NCBI GenBank assembly: GCA_030597995.1
Contig: JAUVQV010000049.1
Span: 1 to 6,610, forward strand
Direction: 5' to 3'
Source: Candidatus Rokuibacteriota bacterium
Lineage (GTDB): Bacteria; JAUVQV01
Length of the DNA stretch: 6,610 nt
This document shows, in pieces, positions 1 through 5,689 of this stretch. Below the pieces are notes generated by a model. That model was not told the DNA's origin. It did not search any database and saw only the letters and a program-made list of their open reading frames with translations. Made by a program: the position numbers and the translations under genes. Numbering within the stretch: position 1 is the first letter of the stretch; each line of letters opens with the position of its first letter.

Positions 1-40
1 GGGAGATTGCGGGCAATCACGACGCGCAGTAGGGTAGCTC

Positions 41-58
41 ATGAATAATCCGGGTTAG
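41..58. repeat. Terminus of a third, divergent element sharing the repeat end
   Basis: Bases 41-58 read atgaataatccgggttag. They closely match the right ends of the two full repeats at 679-824 and 4827-4970 (gtgaataa, then a C/G-rich run, then TTAG or CTAG). Bases 1-40 do not match the body of those repeats, so this is either the end of a different element family member or a decayed, truncated copy. Bases 5-18 hold a small perfect inverted repeat (gattgc-gg-gcaatc), which might form a weak hairpin downstream of the PPC gene, but no T-tract is visible before the window edge. The TAA stop of the PPC gene (55-57) lies inside this terminus. Confidence 0.5.
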
Positions 59-498
59 GGGGCAAGCAGGGGCAATCCGATTGTGGGATCTTTTTCCCGG
101 TATGATGCAGACCCGGTCAGTTCCAGGATGACCACTTCTCCGACCTTCCAGATGTCGACGCCGGGGCGGACGCATCCGGTGCGGGTGGCCTCACCACGGC
201 CGAAGGCGGCATGGAGGTGAAGGACGGGCTGTCCGCTCTCGTCGGGAAAAATGGTTCCCACGCCCGCTACCTCGTGAACCCCTGCCAGGGGCAAAACCAT
301 CGGGACGGCGGGAACGGCCTCGCCGTCTTCAGGACCGACCACCACACGGCTTCCGCCGGCCGCCCCCCCGATCAGGAGGCAGATCCCCCGGAGAAGCTTT
401 TTCTCCCGCGCGAAATCCTCAATGGTCTCCGGAAGCCGATCGCCGTCTTCCAAACGCACCACAAAGACCCTCGCCAGGACGGCCTCGGAATATCTCAT
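55..498 (-). CDS. PPC (DUF296) domain protein, stand-alone
   Basis: This 147-residue protein consists almost entirely of one PPC/DUF296 domain, the fold shared by plant AT-hook (AHL) proteins and many small prokaryotic proteins. The family signature is visible at about residues 94-110: a His-x-His pair (H94, H96), then FGR (99-101), then TGCV where most members have GGHL. The His-to-Cys change at C109 keeps a plausible third metal ligand beside H94 and H96. The opening stretch (residues 9-45) matches the usual start of the domain, with an LEDGD motif followed by a helix and a GIC..IGG strand. No AT-hook, signal peptide or membrane segment is present, so it is probably a soluble cytoplasmic, possibly trimeric, protein. 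The ATG at 498 is preceded by GGAG with a 6-nt spacer. The molecular role of bacterial stand-alone PPC proteins is poorly known; DNA binding should not be assumed. The stop codon falls inside a repeat terminus. Confidence 0.85.
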   Translation of the reverse strand: MRYSEAVLARVFVVRLEDGDRLPETIEDFAREKKLLRGICLLIGGAAGGSRVVVGPEDGEAVPAVPMVLPLAGVHEVAGVGTIFPDESGQPVLHLHAAFGRGEATRTGCVRPGVDIWKVGEVVILELTGSASYREKDPTIGLPLLAP

Positions 499-678
499 CT
501 GCTTCTCCGGATCCCCCGAAAAAACATACCATCGCCGCCTGGGAGAGTCAATCGAAGCTCCCGGCGGACAGACGTAACGGGTATTTTCTTTTTCAGATTC
601 CTCTTCTTCGCTCGGAATGGCAATAAAAAAGCGAAGACTGTGGGATCAATGGAAGGACAATTTGTTTTGTGCCGAGCG
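499..678. other. Gene-free leader between the PPC gene and repeat copy A
   Basis: Together with repeat copy A this makes a gene-free stretch of about 320 bases. Reading leftward it should contain the PPC promoter, but I see no convincing -35/-10 pair. It holds an imperfect stem candidate, cttcgct with agcgaag, separated by about 18 nt (roughly 605-636). On the minus strand there is a T-run next to one arm, but it lies inside the loop side, so this is not a clear intrinsic terminator. Frames open on either strand here look non-coding: no ribosome site and no recognisable protein. Confidence 0.4.
505..508 (-). promoter_or_regulatory. Ribosome binding site of the PPC gene
   Basis: On the minus strand GGAG is followed by the 6-nt spacer aagcag and then ATG (496-498). 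This supports the chosen start. Confidence 0.7.
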
Positions 679-824
679 TAACCGGTCTATTCACGAGAGA
701 GATTTTGCGTCCTGGCAAGGCGTCGCCGGAGTGAGCGCGGAGGCGTACTACTGTACGCCGCACAAGAGAACGAGGGCGCAACGCAGCCAGGGCGTAAAAG
801 ATCCTCGTGAATAACCCGGGGTTA
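679..824. repeat. Palindromic MITE-like repeat, copy A
   Basis: This is an imperfect palindrome of about 146 bp that lacks any coding capacity of its own. It begins TAACC (679-683) and ends GGTTA (820-824). Perfect inner inverted repeats TATTCACGAG and CTCGTGAATA lie at 688-697 and 804-813. A central hairpin, ggcgtac-tact-gtacgcc, lies at 742-759. The core 691-814 matches 4837-4960 of copy B at 120 of 124 positions, with 76 identical bases in a row (691-766). The whole unit could fold into one long stem-loop. The flanking TA at each end is compatible with a TA target duplication, but the terminus is palindromic enough that this is uncertain. It sits between the ComFB-like gene and the PPC gene, and its last bases contain the ComFB-like stop codon. 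Confidence 0.85.
742..759. repeat. Central hairpin of repeat copy A
   Basis: A perfect 7-bp stem (ggcgtac / gtacgcc) with a 4-base loop (tact) lies at the centre of the palindrome. The same 18 bases occur at 4888-4905 in copy B. Confidence 0.8.
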
Positions 825-1370
825 GTGGTTCGGTCGGTCCGCGACCACCTTCGCGGCATGTGTCAAAATCAGACCCAGCTCGTGGCGGACAAAGTCTTTC
901 TGGGAGGGAGGGAAATTGCTTTTCCCGCCGAACTCCACCCCGTATTTCGGGGGATACCGGTTGAGGGCGAAGGCCAGGGTGTCGGACCGGCACTGAGGAC
1001 AGGAACAGGGGGCGGAGGAACGCATCAGGAGTGGACCGACCATGGAAGAGCCCTCCTCGAAGGTGAGGTTTACCAACCGCACCTGCGCGGGCCGGGCATC
1101 GGAGATCCCGGGACGGTGCTTGGGACGCCGGGTAACCTTCAGGCTCGCCCCCTGGACTGCTCCGCGAACCGATCCCGGGATATATTTCTCGGTCATGATC
1201 CCGTAGTTTCGCGTAGTACAGTAGCGCGGGGGGAGCGAATTCAGGGCCAGAGCCGTGACATCGGCCTCGCAGAGCGCACACCAGCAGGAAGGGGCATGTC
1301 GATCCGGGTCTTTTTTCATCCGGGAGACTTCTGTCTTGACCGCGGTCTCTATGTCGTTTTTGACTTCCAC
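822..1370 (-). CDS. Tandem two-domain ComFB-like protein
   Basis: This 182-residue protein carries two copies of the ComFB (late competence protein) domain core. Repeat 1 has C29-x-C31-x-x-C34, then D37, then LALNSLPPRY at 41-50. Repeat 2 has C122-x-C124-x-x-C127, then D130, then FALNRYPPKY at 134-143. Both keep the cysteine cluster, the Asp three residues after it and the ALN-x-x-PP-x-Y segment that mark the family. The usual single-domain ComFB is about half to two-thirds this length, so this looks like an internal duplication. Recent work on cyanobacterial members describes ComFB-type proteins as cyclic dinucleotide receptors; that role is inferred here, not shown. There is no signal peptide or transmembrane segment. 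The start is GTG at 1370 with AGGGGG and a 5-nt spacer; an in-frame TAA lies just upstream. A CRP-type site precedes the gene. Its stop TAA lies in the end of repeat copy A. Confidence 0.85.
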   Translation of the reverse strand: MEVKNDIETAVKTEVSRMKKDPDRHAPSCWCALCEADVTALALNSLPPRYCTTRNYGIMTEKYIPGSVRGAVQGASLKVTRRPKHRPGISDARPAQVRLVNLTFEEGSSMVGPLLMRSSAPCSCPQCRSDTLAFALNRYPPKYGVEFGGKSNFPPSQKDFVRHELGLILTHAAKVVADRPNH

Positions 1371-1375
1371 AATCG

Positions 1376-1381
1376 CCCCCT
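1376..1381 (-). promoter_or_regulatory. Ribosome binding site of the ComFB-like gene
   Basis: On the minus strand AGGGGG is followed by cgatt and then the GTG start (1368-1370). This supports the GTG over the next in-frame Met at residue 18. The site overlaps a small inverted repeat, ctgta-gt-tacag (1380-1391), which might partly mask it. Confidence 0.65.
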
Positions 1382-1407
1382 GTAGTTACAGTACTCCCCT
1401 CACTATC

Positions 1408-1413
1408 AAAATA
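1408..1413 (-). promoter_or_regulatory. Candidate -10 element of the ComFB-like gene (TATTTT)
   Basis: TATTTT on the minus strand would place transcription start near 1401, leaving a leader of about 31 nt that contains the ribosome site. It lies exactly where a -10 is expected if the CRP-type site at 1435-1450 is centred at -41.5. There is no good -35 hexamer, as is usual at class II activated promoters. This is an inference from spacing only. Confidence 0.4.
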
Positions 1414-1434
1414 CAAATTTTTCACGCCCACAAC

Positions 1435-1450
1435 TGTGACCTGAATCACA
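1435..1450 (-). promoter_or_regulatory. CRP-type operator TGTGA-N6-TCACA
   Basis: Both half-sites match the CRP consensus perfectly with the standard 6-base spacer, in an AT-rich gap between the importer operon and the ComFB-like gene. The site centre is 72 nt upstream of the GTG start. A match at ten fixed positions is expected well under once in a window this size. A CRP/FNR-superfamily activator is the likely ligand; the actual regulator is not encoded here. Confidence 0.65.
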
Positions 1451-1511
1451 AACCAATTCTGCACCCGGCACCAATGGAAATACCCTGCGTTATTTAGCGG
1501 GCGGAATCGGG

Positions 1512-2324
1512 TCAGCTCTTCGGGTCCAGGGAGTCGCGGAGTGCATCACCCACCAGGTTCAGGGCCAGGACGGTCAGCATGATAAAGAGACCGGGGAAGA
1601 AGGCGATGTGCGGGGCGTAACGGAGGTAGACCACCCCTTGAGCGAGAAGCCCCCCCCAGGTGGGGATCTCCTGCGGCCCGAGGCCGAGGAAGGAGAGGGA
1701 GGACTCGGCGATAATCACCCCCGCGGCGCTGAAAGTGGATTGCACGATCACCGGAGAGAGGGCGTTGGGCAGAATGTGACGCCCGATGATCCTGCCCGGT
1801 CCGGCCCCGATGGCCCGCGCGGCCTGGACGAATTCCCGTTCCCTGAGGGTGAGGAACTGGGCCCGCACCAGGCGGGCGTAGGTCACCCAGCCCAACACCG
1901 AGAGGGCGAGGACGATGTTCCAGAGACTCGGGCCGAGCACCCCGGTCAGGGCGATCGCGAGAAGGATCCCGGGAAAGGCCAGCAGGATATCCACCACCCG
2001 CATCAGGATCACGTCGATTGCCCCCCCGAAGTAGCCGGCCGCGGAACCCAGCACCAATCCCACCGCCACGGTAGCCAGGACCACCGAAACGGTAATCAGG
2101 ACTGAGGTCCGAGCGCCGAGAACCACCTGCCAGAGCACGTCCCTGCCCTGCCTGTCCTGGCCGAAAGGATGGCGGCTTGTGGGACCTTGCCGGGTCTCGT
2201 TAGGGTGCATTTTAAGGGCGTCGCCGGGCGCGATCAGCGGGCCGGCGAGCGCCAGAAGGAGGACCACGCCCAAGATGAAAGAGCCGAGCGCCGCGGCCGG
2301 TTGGCGCCGCGCCAGCCGTATCAT
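1512..2324 (-). CDS. DppC/OppC-type ABC importer permease
   Basis: This 270-residue inner-membrane permease belongs to the peptide/nickel (Dpp/Opp/Nik) importer class. It shows the family pattern from end to end. An N-terminal membrane helix covers residues 11-32. The conserved HPFGQDRQGRDV segment is at 52-63. Helices lie around 74-97, 103-130 and 135-155. The EAA-type loop that docks onto the ATPase is at about 168-190 (ARAIGAGPGRIIGRHILPNA). The tail NLVGDALRDSLDPK is at 256-269. Length is normal for the family. The ATG at 2324 overlaps the upstream permease stop by four bases (ATGA), so translation is probably coupled. It is the last gene of the operon: no dppD or dppF ATPase gene follows, and no clear terminator is visible after the TGA. 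Substrate cannot be read from the permease. Confidence 0.93.
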   Translation of the reverse strand: MIRLARRQPAAALGSFILGVVLLLALAGPLIAPGDALKMHPNETRQGPTSRHPFGQDRQGRDVLWQVVLGARTSVLITVSVVLATVAVGLVLGSAAGYFGGAIDVILMRVVDILLAFPGILLAIALTGVLGPSLWNIVLALSVLGWVTYARLVRAQFLTLREREFVQAARAIGAGPGRIIGRHILPNALSPVIVQSTFSAAGVIIAESSLSFLGLGPQEIPTWGGLLAQGVVYLRYAPHIAFFPGLFIMLTVLALNLVGDALRDSLDPKS

Positions 2325-3235
2325 AACCGCACTCGGGGATCGGCGGCGGAGTAGACGAGGTCGGTCAAAAAGTTCACCACCACATAGCAGAGGGAAATGG
2401 CCAGAACGCAGCCCTGAACCAGGGGATAGTCCCTGGCGCGGATGGCCTGGATCAGGAGGGTTCCGATTCCCGGCCAGGCGAAGACGTTCTCGGTGATGAC
2501 AGCCCCGGAAAGGAGAGCCCCGAACTGCAGCCCCAGGATCGTCAGCACCGGGAGGAGGGCATTGCGCAGGGCGTGTTTCAGGACCACCGCGCGCTCCGAA
2601 AGACCCTTGGCGCGAGCAGTCTGGAGGTAGTCCTCCCCCAGGATGTCCAGGAGGGCGGAGCGGGTCATGCGCGAGAGGATGGCAGCCAGAGCGGTCCCCA
2701 GGGTGAGCGCCGGGAGAATGAGGCTTGCCGGACCCTCTCTACCGGAGCCCGGCAGCCAGCCCAGCCTGACGGAGAAAAGGATGATGAGCAGGGGACCGAG
2801 CCAGAAGTTGGGGATTGAGACCCCGAGGAGGGAACCGAGCATCGCCCCCCGGTCAATGGGTGAATCCTTTTTCACGGCGGCCGCGATCCCGAGGGGGAGC
2901 GCGATCAGAAGCGCGATGGCCATCGCCGCGAGCGCCAGCTCCGCGGTGGCCGGCAGCTTCTCGAGAATCACCTGGGAGACCGGACTCCGGTAGTCAAAGG
3001 AGTGCCCGAGGTCTCCCCGGGCCAGACCGCGGAGGACCCGGCCGAACTGTGCAGCGAGGGGGCGGTTCAGCCCGAGGTCCTCCCGGAGCTGGTCGAGATC
3101 AGAGAGAGAGGCGGTCTCCCCCAGCATCAGCTCCACCGGGTCGCCGGGAATGAGGTGGATGAGAAAGAAGACCAGGGTCACCACTCCCAGAACGGTCGGG
3201 AGCAAAATGAGAAGACGGCGGGCGAGGTTTTTCAC
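2321..3235 (-). CDS. DppB/OppB-type ABC importer permease
   Basis: This 304-residue inner-membrane permease pairs with the DppC-type protein to form the channel. It opens with the hallmark N-terminus of the family: a basic stretch, a helix at about 9-29 and IPGDPVELMLGE at 29-40. A periplasmic region follows to about 95, then helices near 98-121, 130-160 and 172-192. The EAA-type loop is at about 206-230 (TARAKGLSERAVVLKHALRN). The conserved ENVFAWPGIG is at 249-258, and the characteristic tail YSAADPRVR is at 295-303. Length is typical. The start is GTG at 3235, whose GTGA overlaps the stop of the binding-protein gene. With no strong ribosome site upstream, expression probably depends on translational coupling. 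All family-typical blocks are intact. Confidence 0.93.
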   Translation of the reverse strand: MKNLARRLLILLPTVLGVVTLVFFLIHLIPGDPVELMLGETASLSDLDQLREDLGLNRPLAAQFGRVLRGLARGDLGHSFDYRSPVSQVILEKLPATAELALAAMAIALLIALPLGIAAAVKKDSPIDRGAMLGSLLGVSIPNFWLGPLLIILFSVRLGWLPGSGREGPASLILPALTLGTALAAILSRMTRSALLDILGEDYLQTARAKGLSERAVVLKHALRNALLPVLTILGLQFGALLSGAVITENVFAWPGIGTLLIQAIRARDYPLVQGCVLAISLCYVVVNFLTDLVYSAADPRVRL

Positions 3236-4767
3236 CGCCGCAACCGTACATTTTTCAGGGAGGTGTACTGGCCGCCCGGAAAGGCCTCGAACCCTTCAAA
3301 GCGGTCCGAGAGGGCGTAGATGTCGTCGGGGTGCCAGAGGCTCACGTAGACGCAGTCCTCAGCCAGGATCTTCTGGAGTCGCGAGAAGAGCCTGCGCCGG
3401 AGCTCGGTGTCGAGTTCGCGGCGACTCTCCTCCAGGAGGCGGTCGACTTCGGGATTGGCATAGCGGCCCCGGTTGGCGCCGGCCGGCGGCACGCTGCGGC
3501 TGTGGAAGATGTAGTGCAGGATGTCAGGATCGGTGATCCCCACCCAGCGCAGGGAATAGAGCTGGAAGTTCCCGGCCTTGATGTCGCCGTAAAAAGTTCC
3601 CCACTCGAAGGAGCGGCGGACAACCTTGATTCCGACTGCGGCCAGGTCCTCGGCAATCAGCTCCGCAGTCTCGTTCGCCTGCCGGTTGGTAGAGGTCTTG
3701 TAGGAAAGGGAAAACCGCCACCCGCCCTCCCCCGGGGCGTGCCCGTCATTGTCGAGAAGCCGCCGGGCCTCATCGGGATCGTGCGGGTAGGTGCGAACAT
3801 TCGGTTCGTAGGCCCAGTTCTCCGGGGCCAGGATACCGGTCGCCGGTCGGCCGTGTCCGGAGAGGATGTGGCGGACGATGCGCTCTCGGTCCACGGCGTG
3901 GGCGACCGCCCGCCTCACCGCCACGTCCCGGAGGAGCGGATCCTGGAGGTTAAAGCCGAGGTACTGGTAGGTGATTCCGGGACGGGTCCTCACCGTGAGT
4001 CCCGGTATTTCACGAAGAGAACCTACGGCATAGGGCGGGATGTTGTTCCAGAGGAGGTTTACCCCTCCCCTCTCCGCTTCCAGGAGGCGGGTGGTTTCGT
4101 TCTCGATTATCCTGAACTCCACCCGCTCCAGCTCCGGACGCCTTTCCCAGTAGGCCGGGTTGGCCGTCAGGATTATTTTCTCCCCGATCTTCCACTCCCC
4201 CCAGCGGAAAGGCCCGCTGCCCACCGGTGCGTCCGCGAAACCCTCCCGGTCGCCGAGGTGGGCCGGAACGATACCGAGGGTGAGGCTGTTGAGGAAGGAG
4301 GCGAAGGGTTCCCGGAGGCGGAAACGGACGCGGCCGGAGTCCAGGGCCTCCACCGCGGTCATCATCTCCAGGGCCCCCCGATTCGGAGAGTGGTTGTCGG
4401 AGTCGCGCACGAAGTTGTAGGTGTACTCCACATCCGCGGCGGCAAGTTCCCGCCCGTCGTGAAAGCGGACGCCCTTCCGGAGATGAAACAGGTATTCGGT
4501 CGGGGACGGGTTTTCCCAAGAGACGGCCAGTTCCGGGACCACGCGGCCGGCGGGGTCGAGAGTCACCAGGGAGTCAAAGAGGAGGGGGATTATCCTGAGG
4601 GCGGCCGCTCCGGTGGCCATCCTCGGGTCGAGGCTGGTGGGATTGGCCTCCAGACCGACCACGATGGTTTCTTCGCCGTGCGGGGAGGGTGGGGAGCAGG
4701 CCGCGAAGACCAGCGTACCCAGAGCCAGCACTAAGACCGCCGGACGGAGAGAAACCATGAATCTCAT
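3232..4767 (-). CDS. Periplasmic solute-binding lipoprotein, SBP_bac_5 family (DppA/OppA-type)
   Basis: This 511-residue extracytoplasmic solute-binding protein is the capture component of the importer. Residues 1-24 form a lipoprotein signal with a hydrophobic core (10-22) and a lipobox ending at C24 (F-A-A-C), so it is probably anchored by lipid at the membrane. Family motifs in order are NPTSLDP (42-48), FHLRKGVRFHDGREL (94-108), VGSGPFRW (182-189), and LGFNLQDPLLRDVAVRRAVAHAVDRERI in the second half. Length fits the family. Members bind oligopeptides, nickel complexes, sugars or other solutes; the ligand is not predictable here. Two starts compete. ATG at 4767 directly abuts AGAAGGG, leaving no spacer. 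ATG at 4758 (residue 4) has a 9-nt spacer and a neater signal peptide, so the real protein may be 508 residues. It is the first gene of the operon. Confidence 0.93.
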   Translation of the reverse strand: MRFMVSLRPAVLVLALGTLVFAACSPPSPHGEETIVVGLEANPTSLDPRMATGAAALRIIPLLFDSLVTLDPAGRVVPELAVSWENPSPTEYLFHLRKGVRFHDGRELAAADVEYTYNFVRDSDNHSPNRGALEMMTAVEALDSGRVRFRLREPFASFLNSLTLGIVPAHLGDREGFADAPVGSGPFRWGEWKIGEKIILTANPAYWERRPELERVEFRIIENETTRLLEAERGGVNLLWNNIPPYAVGSLREIPGLTVRTRPGITYQYLGFNLQDPLLRDVAVRRAVAHAVDRERIVRHILSGHGRPATGILAPENWAYEPNVRTYPHDPDEARRLLDNDGHAPGEGGWRFSLSYKTSTNRQANETAELIAEDLAAVGIKVVRRSFEWGTFYGDIKAGNFQLYSLRWVGITDPDILHYIFHSRSVPPAGANRGRYANPEVDRLLEESRRELDTELRRRLFSRLQKILAEDCVYVSLWHPDDIYALSDRFEGFEAFPGGQYTSLKNVRLRR

Positions 4768-4774
4768 CCCTTCT
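4768..4774 (-). promoter_or_regulatory. Ribosome binding site favouring the inner ATG of the binding-protein gene
   Basis: AGAAGGG on the minus strand touches the outer ATG (4765-4767) but is 9 nt from the in-frame ATG at 4756-4758. A normal spacer argues for the second start. Confidence 0.5.
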
Positions 4775-4780
4775 ATTGTA
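4775..4780 (-). promoter_or_regulatory. Candidate -10 element (TACAAT) before the importer operon
   Basis: TACAAT on the minus strand is a good -10 match, but the best -35 at 16-18 nt is poor (TTCTGG). It would put the transcript start near 4768, at or just before the first ATG, so the message would be leaderless or nearly so. It may be a chance match, with the real promoter lying further up, in or beyond repeat copy B. Confidence 0.25.
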
Positions 4781-4826
4781 GCAAAAGAAGAGCGGCTCCA
4801 GAAAACCGGTCGGGGCGATACTTTTT

Positions 4827-4970
4827 CCCGGGTTAGTCACGAGAGAGATTTTGCGTCCTGGCAAGGCGTCGCCGGAGTGAGCGCGGAGGCGTACTACTGT
4901 ACGCCGCACAAGCGAACGACGGCGCAACGCAGCCCGGGCGGAAAAGATCCTCGTGAATAATGCGGGCTAG
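4827..4970. repeat. Palindromic MITE-like repeat, copy B
   Basis: This second copy of the palindrome is about 144 bp. Its core 4837-4960 matches 691-814 with only four differences, all in the right arm. The central hairpin ggcgtac-tact-gtacgcc is at 4888-4905. The right end runs gtgaataatgcgggctag (4953-4970). The left end reads cccgggttag before tcacgag, so its outermost CTAA appears eroded to T's. The right boundary is 8 nt from the stop of the SGNH hydrolase gene. The left boundary is about 60 nt from the start of the binding-protein gene. It therefore fills most of the gap between them and could act as a 3' RNA hairpin for the hydrolase transcript or disturb read-through into the importer operon. 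Confidence 0.85.
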
Positions 4971-4978
4971 CGGGTGTT

Positions 4979-5677
4979 TTAAATCGCCGCGTACCAGGTC
5001 CGGGCCATTTGGTCGTAGCCCCGGCTGTTGGGATGCAGCCCATCGCTGTTAATCAATCCGCGGTCCAGATTAAAAGCGGTAAAGTGATCGGCCACTTCAA
5101 TCCCTTCTTCTGCAGCCAAGCCCCTGATCCTGCTATTTATGAATCTAATGAAGGGCATCCACCTTCCATGGCTGTCAAAGGTCGGCGTCAAGGTACCTAT
5201 GATTGGAATCGTGCTATTGGCCTTGGCGGACATAATTATAAAGCGCAGGTTTGAAATTATTGTGCTCGTTGGCGTATGTATATCGTTGGGGCTGTAAAGA
5301 ATCAGGAGGTGCCCGGGGCGGTGCCGGGCAAGCACCCTGCCGACACGCGCCACACCGTCCTCGGATTTAGTTCCACATATCCCCTCGTTTATCACAGTTG
5401 CTCCAAGGAACGCCGCCAGTCGCGGCGGGTAACCGAAGGCCGACCCCCGGGTAGGGCATGACAAACCGGTACCCGTGTCTCCCTGGCCGGCGGTAATACT
5501 GTTCCCGAAAGCAACGTAGACGTTCGGGTCGTTGGTCCCGAAGTCGTGGCCGGGGCCGGTGGGTGAGCTGCTGCACCCGACCACCGCCACTATGAGAACC
5601 GACAGCACTGCCCGGCATTTCAACCCTCTCAACCATCGCCCTCCCGTTGCACGCTTCCAGGGCGTGAGTTTTGCCAC
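4979..5677 (-). CDS. SGNH/GDSL-family hydrolase, predicted lipoprotein
   Basis: This is a 232-residue predicted lipid-anchored esterase or lipase-like hydrolase. Its catalytic blocks are in order: block I VAFGNSITAGQG (55-66) with nucleophile S60; block II NEGICG (97-102) with the oxyanion glycine; block III YSPND (128-132) with N131, where the usual Gly is replaced by Ser-Pro; block V DGLHPN (212-217) with D212 and H215. All four SGNH residues are present. The lipobox VVGC ends at C35. Two starts are possible. GTG at 5677 has a weak ribosome site. TTG at 5632 has GGAGG with a 7-nt spacer (5640-5644) and gives a compact 217-residue precursor with a textbook signal peptide; I favour TTG biologically. 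It follows the GlpD-like gene by 12 nt in the same frame, suggesting an operon. Parts of it look less GC-rich than the importer genes. Substrate is unknown. Confidence 0.88.
   Translation of the reverse strand: MAKLTPWKRATGGRWLRGLKCRAVLSVLIVAVVGCSSSPTGPGHDFGTNDPNVYVAFGNSITAGQGDTGTGLSCPTRGSAFGYPPRLAAFLGATVINEGICGTKSEDGVARVGRVLARHRPGHLLILYSPNDIHTPTSTIISNLRFIIMSAKANSTIPIIGTLTPTFDSHGRWMPFIRFINSRIRGLAAEEGIEVADHFTAFNLDRGLINSDGLHPNSRGYDQMARTWYAAI
5640..5644 (-). promoter_or_regulatory. Strong ribosome binding site inside the annotated SGNH hydrolase ORF
   Basis: GGAGG on the minus strand lies 7 nt before an in-frame TTG (5630-5632). It is far better than anything before the GTG at 5677 and points to the TTG as the working start. 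Confidence 0.5.
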
Positions 5678-5689
5678 CTCGGGGCCGCC

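Noticed and set aside
211..681. Plus-strand frame of 156 codons across the PPC gene and its leader
   Set aside because: It is low in complexity and lacks a ribosome site and any family motif. It is the antisense of the PPC gene plus non-coding leader.
593..859. Minus-strand frame through repeat copy A, sharing a peptide with a frame through copy B (4574-4927)
   Set aside because: The shared peptide comes only from the repeated DNA. Both frames run into unrelated flanks and show no protein family.
1204..1231. Sequence gtagtacagtagcgcg that resembles the repeat hairpin
   Set aside because: It encodes the conserved PPRYC part of the first ComFB domain. The similarity is short and lacks the flanking repeat arms.
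807..1385. Plus-strand frame of 192 codons opposite the ComFB-like gene
   Set aside because: The minus-strand frame has two full ComFB motifs, a ribosome site and a promoter candidate. The plus frame has none of these.
1380..1391. Small inverted repeat ctgta-gt-tacag before the ComFB-like start, as a possible operator
   Set aside because: It is only a 5-bp stem with a 2-base gap and a single occurrence. It is too weak to call as a regulator site on its own.
3331..4734. Long open frame of 467 codons on the plus strand, opposite the binding-protein gene
   Set aside because: It mirrors a clearly conserved SBP_bac_5 gene. Its translation has no recognisable domain and is the usual by-product of high GC codon use.
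5300..5340. GC-rich inverted sequence (gtgcccggg / gccgggcaagcac) that could fold
   Set aside because: It lies inside the SGNH hydrolase coding region, in a conserved stretch of the protein, and has no T-tract. Codon content explains it.
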